Notes under the pieces: generated by a model
Seen by the model: the letters and a program-made list of their open reading frames with translations, nothing else
What the model was told of the DNA's origin: nothing
Databases searched by the model: none
Position numbers and translations under genes: made by a program
In this document: in pieces, positions 17,609 through 27,572 of the stretch
Layout of the letters: every line of letters begins with the position of its first letter
How positions within the stretch are numbered: the first letter of the stretch is position 1
DNA from: an uncultured Clostridia bacterium
GTDB lineage: Bacteria; Bacillota; Clostridia; TANB77; CAG-508
Direction of reading: 5' to 3'
DNA length: 64,000 bases
Assembly: GCA_934177795.1 (NCBI GenBank)
Contig: CAKPPS010000002.1
Coordinates: forward strand, 57,365 to 121,364

Positions 17609-20600
17609 TTATATCTCTATTTTTTTACTCATTTTCCTTATGATATCGTCTTTGGTCAAATTTTCTATATAATTATATTGATTATCTTTTTTTCTGCAGT
17701 CAAAAGAGCATATTGATTTATAGTCACAATATTCACAAGGTGTTTTACCTTTTTTATAAAATGGTTTTAGTTCAATATTTCCACCTAATATTTCTGTTGA
17801 AATTTCCTTAATTGTTTTGTATATATATTTTTGTAAGACATCAAAATCTTCTTTATTTACTCCATTAGTCCATTTTTCTATTATCCCCCCATCTTTATTT
17901 ATTGCTGCTGGAACTAATTTAGAACTACCAGAAGTCAATGAATTATCATTCATTTTGATTATTTTCACATCTGCAACAATTAATCCTTTCATCTTAAAGT
18001 TTTTCTTAATATTAGCTTCTATTTCTTCTTCTGATATTTTTTTATTTGCTTTTATCATCTGTTCTATTAATGAAAAATAAAATACACCTGCTGGTATAAA
18101 ATCTTCTTCATTACATACTGCATCTGAGTATGTTAATAATTGTATTTGTAATCCTGCATATACTTCATTCAAATCAATATTTTTCGTTGAAGATTTATAG
18201 TCTATTATTCGTAAATAATTTCCATCTTTCTGTTTAGCTATATCTATTCTGTCTATTTTACCATTTATTTCTATTTGCTTTCCATCTTCTAGTTGTATTA
18301 CTATTGGTTTATATTTGCCTTTTTGCCCAAAGGCTACTTCTGTTCCATAAATGTTAAAATCACTATATATTAATGTTTGGATAATATATTTTAATGCTTT
18401 ACTCACTATTTTTTTTAATCTTCTAACTAAAACTTTATATTTTACTGTCGCTTTAAATATATAATTTTTCGTTAATTCTAATTCTTCATCTATTATTTGA
18501 GCAACTATTTTTTCTATATCCTCTTCTGATATTTCTGCTAGGTTTATCCCATTTTCATTTGTATATCCAAAAAATCTATCTATTGTTTCATGCATAAATG
18601 TTCCTGTGTTAAAACTTTGTATTTTTAGTTCTTCTTTTGGTTTTAATTTTAATCCATATTGTAAGTAATATGAAAATGGACATCTTTTATATTGTTCTAA
18701 TTTAGATACACTCGTACTTAAAGTTTTTCCATATAGTCTTTCTATGTTTTCTTTTTTTATTTTTTTAGGTATATTTGTATATTTTAATCCCTCCATGTTT
18801 TCTTCTAAGATTTTAGCCCATTTAGGATTATTTCTATACCATTCATATACATCATACCATAACTCGTCTATCTGTTCTTTATTTCTTAATTTATATATAT
18901 TTTCTAACAATTCTTTAAATGTAATATCTTCATTTATAATATCATATTTTTTGGTAACAACATCACTTTCTTCTTCTAAATTGGTAAATATCTTCTTTAT
19001 TCTGTTTATCAATATTGACGGTCTTAATGCTTTTCCTTCTTCATCTGCTGATGCATAAGATAGAAACATTTCTTTTTCTGCTGTTGTGAAAACTTTATAA
19101 ATATTAAAATTTTCTTCATAAAGATTTTCAATTGTTCCTTTGGCTAATTCAATTCCATCTTTTTTTAACATTTCTCTATCTTCATCATTTAAAAATCCCT
19201 CATCTTTATTGACACTTGGAAATATCCCATCATTTAATCCTATAACAAATACAACTTCAACTTTATGACTTCTTGTTCTATCAACATCACCAAAAGTTAC
19301 TTGATCTTGAGTTGCAGGTATTTTACCTAATCCACTATTTTTTAATCCAATTTTTAATATTTTACTATAAGTATCTATCCCCATATATGTTTCTTGAAAA
19401 ATTAAAACAATTTCATCTAATACTTCTAATATTGTATTATAACTTTCAATATATTCATTTGCTAAATCAATATATCCATTTTCTTCAAGCCAATTTATTT
19501 TTTGAGTTATTTTATCTTCGATTTGCTGGTTTTGTATAAATAAATATAATTGTTTAGTTATATTAGATACGTCTTTTTGCTTATCTATATTATTTTTTAA
19601 TTCTATTAGTGGTATAATTATTTTTTTTCTTATTCTATTTAAATTTTCGATTTTAGGTTTTTGGTTTTCATCTTCTATCTCATATTTGAATTCTTGCTTC
19701 CACTTATTTCTTTTTATGCCCCATTTAATACAATAATTTTCTAGCTCGAATAATTCATCTTTGCTAATATCTACAAAACCCATTTTCAAATAATTAAAAA
19801 CTGATTCAGTCGAATAATTAGTTGTATATATCTCAAAAATCGATAATATGTATTGTACAACAATATTTTGATTTAATTCTCTTTTTTCATCTATAAATAC
19901 AGGAATATCATATTGTGGAAAAATACTTCTGACAAATGAAGAATATGTATCTATATTTTTAGTGATAATAGCAATATCTTTATATCTCAATTTTTTTTCT
20001 CTTATTATTTTACTAATTCTTTGTGCTACATTTTCAATTTCTGAATATCTATTTTTGGCTAAAAATAGATGAATGTTTTCCACTTTTTTATCATATACTG
20101 TGGATTTCACTTGAGACATATTATCACTTATTGCTTGTAATTCTTCTGTTTTTAATCTATGTTGTTTATATAATTTTACCGGTTGTTCCATTTTTAAATT
20201 ATTTTCATCAACTATTCTTTTTATTTTCTTTAATGTTTGCTTATTAGAATAAAATATATCTGTTTCAGGGTTTGTAAACATTTCTAAATCATCAATACAC
20301 ATTGTTATATTTACTTGTTTTGAATATTTTATAAATTGTTTTATAATTTCATATTCTTGTGCTGTATATCCTGAAAATTCATCTATATATATTATGCTAT
20401 CTTTTATCCATGATAATTTATCTATATTTCTAGCTAGAAAATCTAATAAATTTGTTTCTTCTATATAATTGTTTGTAATTTGTTTTTCAAATTTTTCATA
20501 GATAAAAAATAGGTCTTCCAATTTTGTTTTTGTATATTGATCATCTATTTTGTTTATTTCTTCTTTTAAATCTTCCAAAGTAACTCCATGTTTTTTTAAT

Positions 20601-20968
20601 TCTGTTATACTTTGTACTCCTATTTCTATATTCTCATCACTTTTTCCTAAAAAACTTAACTCTTTTTGGTATTTAGATAATATTGAATATACTAGCATTG
20701 CTTTTCCACATTTTGATAAGTTTGTTTTATTACTACCACCGATTTCATTTAATGCTCTATCAGCCATTCTACTAAATGTAATAACTTCAGCATTTATAAC
20801 TGCTTTTTCTTTTAAAAACCCCATCATCTTTTTTTCTGCAGTGAATGAAAATTGTTCTGGTGTTATAAAAAAAATTTTTTCTTCTACATTTATCAAATTT
20901 GCTATTTCTGAAAAGCAAAAGCTACTCTTTCCTGTCCCTGTTTTCCCATAAATTATTCTTAATCCCAT
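17609..20968 (-). CDS. addB: ATP-dependent helicase/nuclease subunit B
   Basis: AddB is half of the AddAB enzyme that resects double-strand breaks and recognises Chi. The 1119-aa protein begins with an intact Walker A (YGKTGTGKSSF). Its RecB-like nuclease domain is at the C-terminus (INGKIDRIDIA ... LRIIDYKSS near 890-920), framed by the iron-sulfur cysteines (KRCPFSYYLQYG near 765 and CEYCDYKSICSFDC near 1080). It starts immediately after the ogg stop (TAA then ATG). addA normally lies next to it, but no addA is present in this window. Confidence 0.94.
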   Translation of the reverse strand: MGLRIIYGKTGTGKSSFCFSEIANLINVEEKIFFITPEQFSFTAEKKMMGFLKEKAVINAEVITFSRMADRALNEIGGSNKTNLSKCGKAMLVYSILSKYQKELSFLGKSDENIEIGVQSITELKKHGVTLEDLKEEINKIDDQYTKTKLEDLFFIYEKFEKQITNNYIEETNLLDFLARNIDKLSWIKDSIIYIDEFSGYTAQEYEIIKQFIKYSKQVNITMCIDDLEMFTNPETDIFYSNKQTLKKIKRIVDENNLKMEQPVKLYKQHRLKTEELQAISDNMSQVKSTVYDKKVENIHLFLAKNRYSEIENVAQRISKIIREKKLRYKDIAIITKNIDTYSSFVRSIFPQYDIPVFIDEKRELNQNIVVQYILSIFEIYTTNYSTESVFNYLKMGFVDISKDELFELENYCIKWGIKRNKWKQEFKYEIEDENQKPKIENLNRIRKKIIIPLIELKNNIDKQKDVSNITKQLYLFIQNQQIEDKITQKINWLEENGYIDLANEYIESYNTILEVLDEIVLIFQETYMGIDTYSKILKIGLKNSGLGKIPATQDQVTFGDVDRTRSHKVEVVFVIGLNDGIFPSVNKDEGFLNDEDREMLKKDGIELAKGTIENLYEENFNIYKVFTTAEKEMFLSYASADEEGKALRPSILINRIKKIFTNLEEESDVVTKKYDIINEDITFKELLENIYKLRNKEQIDELWYDVYEWYRNNPKWAKILEENMEGLKYTNIPKKIKKENIERLYGKTLSTSVSKLEQYKRCPFSYYLQYGLKLKPKEELKIQSFNTGTFMHETIDRFFGYTNENGINLAEISEEDIEKIVAQIIDEELELTKNYIFKATVKYKVLVRRLKKIVSKALKYIIQTLIYSDFNIYGTEVAFGQKGKYKPIVIQLEDGKQIEINGKIDRIDIAKQKDGNYLRIIDYKSSTKNIDLNEVYAGLQIQLLTYSDAVCNEEDFIPAGVFYFSLIEQMIKANKKISEEEIEANIKKNFKMKGLIVADVKIIKMNDNSLTSGSSKLVPAAINKDGGIIEKWTNGVNKEDFDVLQKYIYKTIKEISTEILGGNIELKPFYKKGKTPCEYCDYKSICSFDCRKKDNQYNYIENLTKDDIIRKMSKKIEI

Positions 20969-21838
20969 TTAAGCTTCTCTCCTCCAATAAAATAAATATT
21001 GTTGTGCTAAACCTGCTAAATTTCCAAATTTTTCATTTGCTATCTTTTCTATTTGCTTTTTATTAACTTTATTTTCATCTTTTTCTTTTATATATAAGTC
21101 ATTCATTACTCTTCTTACCCATACATCAATTGGAAAAACCTCAAATCTTTTTAATGTAGAAAATAATAAGATACAATCTGCAACTTTAGGTCCTACTCCT
21201 GAAAGTGTTAATAATTTATTTCTGACTTCTTGTGTGTCTGAATTCTTCTCCAATTCTTTTAAATTGATTTCATTATTTATAATTTTTTGTGTTGTTTCAT
21301 ATAATCTTATATCACGAAATCCTAAACCTAATTTTCTATATTCTTCTACTGTAACATTTTTAAGTTCTTCTGGACTTGGAAAGGTATAATATTTATTTTC
21401 TTGCCATTCAATTTGCTTTCCATATTTTTCTGACAATCTTTCTATTATACCTTTTATTCTAGGTATATTATTATTAGCAGATATTATAAATGATATAATC
21501 GTTTCCCATAAATCTTGATTCAATATTCGTATTCCTTCACCATATTTAATGCTAACTTCCATATATTTATCTATTTTTGATAATTCTTTTTTTATTGTTT
21601 CATAATCTCTATTTAAATCAAAATATTGTACTATTTCTTGTTCAAAATTACTACTATTGCTAACTCCAGTAAAAATATAATCATCATTTTCTTTTTTTAC
21701 ATTGACAACATTTTCTTTCCAGATTCCTGTATAGCTATTATCTGTTTCTTTGTTCCATCTAAAGCATTGTCCACATTCAAATATATTTTCTAAATTAAAT
21801 GTTTTTGGTTTTCTTAATATATATTTTTCTTCTCTCAT
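20969..21838 (-). CDS. ogg: 8-oxoguanine DNA glycosylase (OGG1-type)
   Basis: Excises 8-oxoguanine opposite C and nicks the strand. The 289-aa protein has the N-terminal OGG fold (FECGQCFRWNKE) and the HhH-GPD motif LLTLSGVGPKVADCILLFS near residue 207, whose Lys is the Schiff-base nucleophile, followed by the catalytic Asp in FPIDVWVRRVM. It heads the repair gene run with addB, with no intergenic space. Confidence 0.93.
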   Translation of the reverse strand: MREEKYILRKPKTFNLENIFECGQCFRWNKETDNSYTGIWKENVVNVKKENDDYIFTGVSNSSNFEQEIVQYFDLNRDYETIKKELSKIDKYMEVSIKYGEGIRILNQDLWETIISFIISANNNIPRIKGIIERLSEKYGKQIEWQENKYYTFPSPEELKNVTVEEYRKLGLGFRDIRLYETTQKIINNEINLKELEKNSDTQEVRNKLLTLSGVGPKVADCILLFSTLKRFEVFPIDVWVRRVMNDLYIKEKDENKVNKKQIEKIANEKFGNLAGLAQQYLFYWRREA

Positions 21839-21892
21839 TTTTCTTCTTCCTTTTTTTCATATTATAACATAGTTAATTATAATTTTGTAGTA

Positions 21893-22753
21893 TTAATTCT
21901 TTTTGAATCCTAATCCTAAAACCTCTCGTGAATTTGTGACTATTACAAAACTATGCTTATCTATTTTTTTTATAATTTGCAAAGTATTGGCTAAATCTTT
22001 TCTGGTTACTGCACACATTAAAATTAATTTTTCTTCATTTGTATACATTCCCTTTCCATGCATTCCTGTAGTTCCTCTTCTAATACTTGCTCCTATTTCT
22101 TTGGAAATTTCTTCTGATTTGTCAGATACTATATAAATCAATTTAGTAAAATTTACTCCTTCGAATAATACATCTATAATCTTCCCCATTAAGTAAATTG
22201 CAATTGTAGAATATAATCCAATCTCTAATTCTTTTAAAAAAATTATATTTAATGTTACTATTGCAATATCTAATATTATTATTATTTCTCCAAATTTTAT
22301 TGTTGGTTTATAGGCTTTTGCAATATAACTTATTAAATCTGTTCCTCCTGTTGAGCTATGTGCTTTTAAAATAATAGCTGTACCTACCCCAATTAGAATA
22401 CCTCCATAAATGCACGCTAAAAATTTATCTGTAGTTGCTGGTGGTATCTTGTCTAGTTCATCAATAAATACAGATAAACTTACTGTTCCTATTAATGATT
22501 TTACAAAAAAGTTCTTTCCTATTTTTAATATAGACATAAGAAATAATGGAATATTGATTATTATAATACTAATTCCCATTGGAATATTAAATAAATAATA
22601 TATTATAGTTGCAACTCCAGATATACCTCCTGATGATAATTTATTTGGCAATAAGAATAGTGAAACTGATACAGCCATGATAAATGCTCCAACTATAGTA
22701 CCTAATATTTCGATAAATAATCTTTTTATTAAAATTTTTTCTTTTAAATTCAT
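21893..22753 (-). CDS. YitT-family membrane protein (DUF161 + DUF2179)
   Basis: A 286-aa integral membrane protein with about five helices (residues 10-195) and a soluble C-terminal DUF2179 domain (about 200-286, with SIRRGTTGMHGKGMYTNEEK and the CAVTRKDLA segment). SSGGISGVATIIYYL near residue 38 and HSSTGGTDLI near 130 are typical. Transport role unproven for the family. The ATG at 22753 follows AAAGGTGA; a GTG nine bases upstream lies inside that ribosome site. The site itself lies in a hairpin (22755-22797). Confidence 0.9.
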   Translation of the reverse strand: MNLKEKILIKRLFIEILGTIVGAFIMAVSVSLFLLPNKLSSGGISGVATIIYYLFNIPMGISIIIINIPLFLMSILKIGKNFFVKSLIGTVSLSVFIDELDKIPPATTDKFLACIYGGILIGVGTAIILKAHSSTGGTDLISYIAKAYKPTIKFGEIIIILDIAIVTLNIIFLKELEIGLYSTIAIYLMGKIIDVLFEGVNFTKLIYIVSDKSEEISKEIGASIRRGTTGMHGKGMYTNEEKLILMCAVTRKDLANTLQIIKKIDKHSFVIVTNSREVLGLGFKKN

Positions 22754-22754
22754 A

Positions 22755-22797
22755 AAAATCACCTTTACTACAATTATTTGTAATTCTCGGTGATTTT
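22755..22797 (-). promoter_or_regulatory. Hairpin covering the yitT-family ribosome site
   Basis: On the minus strand AAAATCACC pairs with GGTGATTTT, with an inner ATTACAA/TTGTAGT stem. The right arm is the ribosome site of the YitT-family gene and the T-rich end resembles a terminator of the upstream radical SAM gene. It may be a terminator, a translational lock, or both. Confidence 0.5.
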
Positions 22798-22802
22798 ATT
22801 TA

Positions 22803-23876
22803 TTATTTTTTACTATTTTTTTCTTCTTCTGCAAAATCTTTAAAAGTTTTTGTTATATCCATTTTTAACTTTCCTTGTTTTATGTTAGAATCTTGTTTTA
22901 CTATAAGGTCTACTTCATAAAATTCTTTTAATTTTTTTATATTTTCCTTTTTATGTCCTATTACATTATTAACATCTATCGGATTCACTCTAACTTCTAC
23001 TTCTTTAACTTTTACATTTAACTTTTTTATTTTACCCACAATAGCCTCATACCACATAGATGATTCTACTAATTGTCTAAATGCTGGATGATATGGTCCA
23101 GCTACAACTTCACTCTTTTTCTGTGATGGATCTGATATTTCATCAGTATTTTGTAATCCTACTCTAATAATATCTATTTTTTTATCAGCAAACATTCTAA
23201 CTAATTCTTTACATGTTTCTATTGCTTGTGGCAATGGTAATGGCTGATATATCCCATTATTATAATCATCTTCTAATTTAGTATTTTTTACTACCAATAC
23301 CGGATATATTCTTACCATTTTAGGTTTTAATTTTATTAATGCCTTTGCTGTATTAATCTCATCAATTTTTGTACTTTCAGGTAACCCAACCATCATTTGA
23401 TGTCCTAATTTAAATCTATAAAATCTTATCAATTTTGAAGCTTTTTTTACATCTTCAAAATTATGCCCTCTATTAGATTTTTGTAATATATAATCATTAG
23501 ATGATTGCACTCCTAATTCTATTGTTTTTACCTTATATTTTTTTAATCTCTTTAATATATCTTTTGTTATATAATCTGGCCTTGTTGATATTCTAATACT
23601 TTCTACTTTGCCTTGTTTTATATATTCGCAAGCTAATTCTAATAACTCATTTTGTTTTGTTTCATCTATTGCTGTAAAACTTCCTCCAAAAAAAGCAATT
23701 TCAATTTGAGCATCGTTATCTTTAATACTTTCTAAGTATTCATCTATTATTTCTTTGGCTTTTTCTTTCGTCATCTGTTTTTTTTGTCCACTTATTGATT
23801 TCTGATTGCAAAAAACACAATCATTAGGGCAACCTAGATGTGGTACAAATATAGGAATAATATACTGATGTTTCAT
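22803..23876 (-). CDS. Elp3-like radical SAM protein
   Basis: A 357-aa radical SAM enzyme. The cluster motif is CPNDCVFC (CxxxCxxC, residues 16-23), followed by EIAFFGGSFTAID and RISTRPDYI, the SAM-binding glycine region, and GVQSSNDYILQKSNRGH. The C-terminal section resembles Elp3-family proteins but lacks a GNAT acetyltransferase domain. Genes of this type commonly sit beside rnc in Clostridia, as here (18 bases after rnc). Substrate unknown; a tRNA or rRNA modification role is an inference from the family and neighbour. Confidence 0.85.
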   Translation of the reverse strand: MKHQYIIPIFVPHLGCPNDCVFCNQKSISGQKKQMTKEKAKEIIDEYLESIKDNDAQIEIAFFGGSFTAIDETKQNELLELACEYIKQGKVESIRISTRPDYITKDILKRLKKYKVKTIELGVQSSNDYILQKSNRGHNFEDVKKASKLIRFYRFKLGHQMMVGLPESTKIDEINTAKALIKLKPKMVRIYPVLVVKNTKLEDDYNNGIYQPLPLPQAIETCKELVRMFADKKIDIIRVGLQNTDEISDPSQKKSEVVAGPYHPAFRQLVESSMWYEAIVGKIKKLNVKVKEVEVRVNPIDVNNVIGHKKENIKKLKEFYEVDLIVKQDSNIKQGKLKMDITKTFKDFAEEEKNSKK

Positions 23877-23894
23877 AGTTTTACCTCTTTCTAT

Positions 23895-24566
23895 TTACAA
23901 ATTTTCTAATGCTTTTTTTGCTGCTTGCATTTCAGCACTTTTTTTACTTTTCCCACTACCATTAGCCAAAATTCTACCATTAAATATTACTTGTGCTTCA
24001 AAACTTTTATCATGATCTGGTCCACTCTCATTTATTATTTCATATTCTATTTTTACCTCTCCATGCTCTTGTAATTTCTCTTGTAATACTGTTTTATAAT
24101 CTTTATCTCCTACATGATGACTAGCTTGTTCTATTTCTTCTTTTAAATTTTTTATTATAAATTTCTTTACAGGTTCTAAACCTCCATCAAGATACATTGC
24201 CGCAATTACAGCTTCTACACTATCTGCTAATATTGCTGGCCTTTTATTTCCATTGCTATTTCTTTCTGATTTTCCTAAAAATAAAAAATCTCCAAAATTA
24301 TGTTTTAACGCAACTTTATGTAGGCTTTTTTCACATACTACAGTTGCTCTAACTTTTGTCATTTCTCCCTCGTGTAAATTTATATAATTGTTATATAAAT
24401 AATCACTTGATATAAATTCTAATATGCTATCTCCCAAAAATTCTAATTTCTCATTACTCTCTACATTTTTTTCATAAGCATAAGATGTATGCGTAAAAGC
24501 TGTTTTTAATAGCTCTTTATTTTTAAATGTATATTCTATCTCTGTTTCTGCTTTTTCAAAGTTCAT
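23895..24566 (-). CDS. rnc: Ribonuclease III
   Basis: Cleaves double-stranded RNA in rRNA and mRNA processing. The 223-aa protein has the catalytic signature ESNEKLEFLGDSILEFI near residues 36-50, a second acidic site in LADSVEAVIAAMYLDGG, and a C-terminal double-stranded RNA-binding domain (YKTVLQEKLQEHG ... GSGKSKKSAEMQAAKKAL). An AGAGGGAG site precedes the start. Co-oriented with the downstream radical SAM gene. Confidence 0.97.
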   Translation of the reverse strand: MNFEKAETEIEYTFKNKELLKTAFTHTSYAYEKNVESNEKLEFLGDSILEFISSDYLYNNYINLHEGEMTKVRATVVCEKSLHKVALKHNFGDFLFLGKSERNSNGNKRPAILADSVEAVIAAMYLDGGLEPVKKFIIKNLKEEIEQASHHVGDKDYKTVLQEKLQEHGEVKIEYEIINESGPDHDKSFEAQVIFNGRILANGSGKSKKSAEMQAAKKALENL

Positions 24567-24692
24567 TGTTTTCCGCTCCCTCTTTAGTCTTTTTTTCTTA
24601 TATTATATATCATTTTGTGGATTTTGCAAGTAATTTACCAATTATTCATCATATTATGATTCTTAATAATAATTTAAATTGTTTTTATTAAA

Positions 24693-24740
24693 TAAGATTT
24701 AGGAATCTAAGATTGAAATGTTGAATTTTATAATAAACCA
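24693..24740. repeat. Structured intergenic repeat, copy 3 (internally deleted)
   Basis: AAGATTTAGGAATCTAAGAT TGAAATG matches the left end of the full copies and is joined directly to TTGAATTTTATAATAAACC from their right part, so about 100 internal bases and the extreme right end are missing. Confidence 0.65.
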
Positions 24741-24780
24741 TTATCTAGTAATTTTTCCAATCATTTTTTTGTTTTTTTTG

Positions 24781-24809
24781 TAGACATCTGATAATTGTTG
24801 TTGTATAAT
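24781..24809 (+). promoter_or_regulatory. Promoter of the glucosaminidase gene
   Basis: TAGACA (24781-24786) and TATAAT (24804-24809) are 17 bases apart, 34 bases upstream of the start codon. Confidence 0.6.
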
Positions 24810-24842
24810 ATGTGTGTATAATATTAAGAAAGTGAGGAATTT

Positions 24843-26255
24843 ATGATGGCAGATAATAATAATTCTACAAATTCAAACCACGATAATAGAAACTTGTCTG
24901 ATGTTTTTAAAGAATTACAAGCTACACAATATACTTTGGAAGATGCAGAAAAAAATACTAGACAAGCTCATAAAAAAGCAAAAGTAACATTTGTAAATGA
25001 TTCTACAACCTTTGAAACCAGAAAAAGTATAAAGCTTTCAAATCTTCTTATTGTTCTAATTGTTTTAATCTTAGTAATTATTGCTATATTCCCTATGAAT
25101 GTATTTTCAGTAGACAATGAGAATAATAATAACGAAAATAGTAATACTAATAACAATGATAATGAAACTGTAGAAACTACGTCTATTCCTGCAGATTTCG
25201 AAATAAATAGAAAAGCTTTAAATATGCAAAAAATAATATCTGAAAACTCTAATTTTGAAAAAGTAAAAGAGCAAGTTACTGAAAAAAGAGATATAGAATA
25301 TCAAATAAAAACTAAAACAAATGCAACACTTCCAAGAGGTGAGCAAGTCATTTTACAAAAAGGTAAAAATGGTGCAGAAGATGTTTCTTTAGTAAAAACA
25401 TATGAAAATGGTGAGTTCATTGAAGAAATTATCTTATCAAAAGAAACTATTGAAGAACCTACTCCTGAAATTTTAGATATTGGTACATCTGATTTCTTAG
25501 CTAGCTTGAAAGTACATATTGGTGATACAGTTTATTTAAATACTACATCAAAACTAAGAAAAGAAGCATCAGATACATCTGACGAAATAGCCGAAATTAA
25601 AAATTATTTAGATGTAAAATTACTTGAATTACCTAATGAAAATTGGTGTAAAGTATCTTTTGATTCTGTAGAAGGTTATTTACCTACTAGTTGTTTAACT
25701 TCTCCTTCAAAAACACCAAGCATTACAGAAAAAAATAGAATTGAAAGAATTTTGATAAAAGTTAATGACCAAATGGAATTAAATAAATCTTCAGGTTTAA
25801 CTTTAAAAGATTTCCAAAAAGTCTTTACAGGTTTATCTCAAGATACAAATAAAGTTTTTGAGCAAAATGCAGAAGTATTTTATAACATTGACAAAAAATA
25901 TAATATAAACGGATTATTCTTAGCTTCAATTGCTATTCATGAAAGCGGATGGGGTTCTTCTCAAATTGCTAATGATAAAAATAATTTATTTGGATATGGA
26001 TCTTATGATGCAACACCTTATGAATCATCATTTGAATTTAGTTCTTTCTCTGAAGGAATTGAAACTGTAGCTAAATCATTAGTTAAATACTACTTAAATC
26101 CTGTTGGTACAAAAATTTATGATGGAGAAACTGCTAGTGCAACATATTACAATGGACCTACATTAGAAGGTGTTAACCAAAGATATGCAAGTGATCCTGA
26201 TTGGCATACTAAAGTTTACTCTTATATGGAAATGTTATATAACAGACTTAACTAA
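24843..26255 (+). CDS. Membrane-anchored glucosaminidase (autolysin) with SH3 domain
   Basis: A 470-aa wall hydrolase. A charged cytosolic N-terminus (about 1-60) precedes a membrane helix (about 62-85), then an Asn-rich linker. An SH3-like domain follows (about 225-290, KLRKEASDTSDEIAEIKNYLDVKLLEL ... WCKVSFDSVEGYLPT). The C-terminal glucosaminidase domain (about 355-470) has the catalytic Glu in SIAIHESGWGSSQIA and the NNLFGYGSYD and YASDPDWHTKVYSYM segments. Start is the first of two ATGs after GAGGA; the second (24846) is equally possible. The next gene is 11 bases downstream. Confidence 0.88.
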   Translation: MMADNNNSTNSNHDNRNLSDVFKELQATQYTLEDAEKNTRQAHKKAKVTFVNDSTTFETRKSIKLSNLLIVLIVLILVIIAIFPMNVFSVDNENNNNENSNTNNNDNETVETTSIPADFEINRKALNMQKIISENSNFEKVKEQVTEKRDIEYQIKTKTNATLPRGEQVILQKGKNGAEDVSLVKTYENGEFIEEIILSKETIEEPTPEILDIGTSDFLASLKVHIGDTVYLNTTSKLRKEASDTSDEIAEIKNYLDVKLLELPNENWCKVSFDSVEGYLPTSCLTSPSKTPSITEKNRIERILIKVNDQMELNKSSGLTLKDFQKVFTGLSQDTNKVFEQNAEVFYNIDKKYNINGLFLASIAIHESGWGSSQIANDKNNLFGYGSYDATPYESSFEFSSFSEGIETVAKSLVKYYLNPVGTKIYDGETASATYYNGPTLEGVNQRYASDPDWHTKVYSYMEMLYNRLN

Positions 26256-26266
26256 AAGGAGTTACT

Positions 26267-27103
26267 ATGAAAAAATTTAAAATAAAAAATCATAGAGCTG
26301 TTCTTACAGTGTTAATATTAATATTATGCTTATTATCATTTTTATATTATGACCTTATTTTCAGAGTTAGTTATGCTTCTAATTACTTTGCAACTCAAGC
26401 TGAAAAAATTGCTGAGCAAAATGATAATCCAATTTTCAAAATTCAGAAAATTATCGTATACAGTAGTGCCAATGCTATTGATAAAAGTGAAAATGGAACT
26501 TTAAAAGATTTAAGTATATTTCAATATAGTGATATTGCAATTTATCTTGACAACACCAGTACCGTATATGATATGACAAACGAAAATACTGTAAAACAAC
26601 TTTATATTGATAATATTAATATAAAAACTAATTCTGATATGGGACATCAATATATTAATTATAAAAACGCTTTAGATTTTGCTAAATATAAAAAAATACA
26701 ACCTAATGATAATAGTTCAATTGATTACCAAATAATTAATACTAATAATGAAAATAACAATCAAGATTACTCTAATCCATCTTTTTACGCAGATTGTTCA
26801 AACCCTATTACATTAGAATATATGAATGAAGATATAAAAACAAATTATGCAACCACATCTGATTCTAATACTATTTCATTCAATGGTAAAGTTTTGCAAG
26901 AAGCTAATATTAATTTAAAAGATATTAATTATACTTTAAATTTTACTATTAATATTGTAAATAATGCCAATGAAAAATTCATTTGTCCTGTAACTCTTAA
27001 TGTTGATTTAAGTGATAATGATGGTGGAATCTATAAGGGTTACAAATATGATAATAATTCTGTTTCAGGATATGAATATAATTTTATAAAAATTGTAAAA
27101 TAG
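26267..27103 (+). CDS. Unknown membrane-anchored or secreted protein
   Basis: A 278-aa protein with a basic N-terminus and one hydrophobic helix (about 12-34, VLTVLILILCLLSFLYYDLI), then an Asn/Asp-rich extracellular part with no motif I recognise. GGIYKGYKYDNNSVSGYEYNFIKI closes the protein. An AAGGAG site lies before the ATG, 11 bases after the glucosaminidase stop, so the two are co-transcribed and may work together at the cell surface. Confidence 0.75.
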   Translation: MKKFKIKNHRAVLTVLILILCLLSFLYYDLIFRVSYASNYFATQAEKIAEQNDNPIFKIQKIIVYSSANAIDKSENGTLKDLSIFQYSDIAIYLDNTSTVYDMTNENTVKQLYIDNINIKTNSDMGHQYINYKNALDFAKYKKIQPNDNSSIDYQIINTNNENNNQDYSNPSFYADCSNPITLEYMNEDIKTNYATTSDSNTISFNGKVLQEANINLKDINYTLNFTINIVNNANEKFICPVTLNVDLSDNDGGIYKGYKYDNNSVSGYEYNFIKIVK

Positions 27104-27144
27104 TATGTTACATTATTTGTATTATATGATAAAAAAAAGTTTTC

Positions 27145-27190
27145 CAAACCAGAAAATCCAACTCTTATCGAGCTGGATTTTCTGGTTTTC
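27145..27190. terminator. Bidirectional terminator
   Basis: AAACCAGAAAATCCA pairs with TGGATTTTCTGGTTT (15 bp), with A- and T-runs outside, between the convergent secreted-protein and Xre genes. Confidence 0.85.
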
Positions 27191-27215
27191 GGATTCCTAT
27201 TTTAACCTCCTCTTA

Positions 27216-27572
27216 TTATACATATTTCATCAGTATTTGGATAATAGTTTTTAACTCATTACCTTCTAACTCATCAATAGGTATTTCATATCCCAAAAAA
27301 CAAATAATCTCTTTTGATGGAATATCTGTAGCATCTCTATCTCTGTTGGGCACATACTTATCGTAACTGTATCCAAACTCTTTCATCCATAATTCTGTGT
27401 CTAGATTTAATAGCTTACATAAATTATAAATTGTTTTTTGGTTTGGTCTCATAATTTGATTATTTTCAATTCTAGCAATTTGCGCCTGAGTTATTTCTAC
27501 TCTTTTGGCAATTTCTCTTTGTGATAAGTTATATTTTTTCCGTGCTTTTCGTACTTCACTTCCAAAAGACAT
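27216..27572 (-). CDS. Xre-family HTH transcriptional regulator
   Basis: A 118-aa DNA-binding protein. Residues about 6-62 are a Cro/C1-type helix-turn-helix (VRKARKKYNLSQREIAKRVEITQAQIARIENN). The C-terminal half, with a short hydrophobic-acidic tail, is likely for dimerisation or sensing. AAGGAGG lies 10 bases before the ATG. It is alone on its strand, next to the tRNA-Cys bracketed segment. Target unknown. Confidence 0.85.
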   Translation of the reverse strand: MSFGSEVRKARKKYNLSQREIAKRVEITQAQIARIENNQIMRPNQKTIYNLCKLLNLDTELWMKEFGYSYDKYVPNRDRDATDIPSKEIICFLGYEIPIDELEGNELKTIIQILMKYV

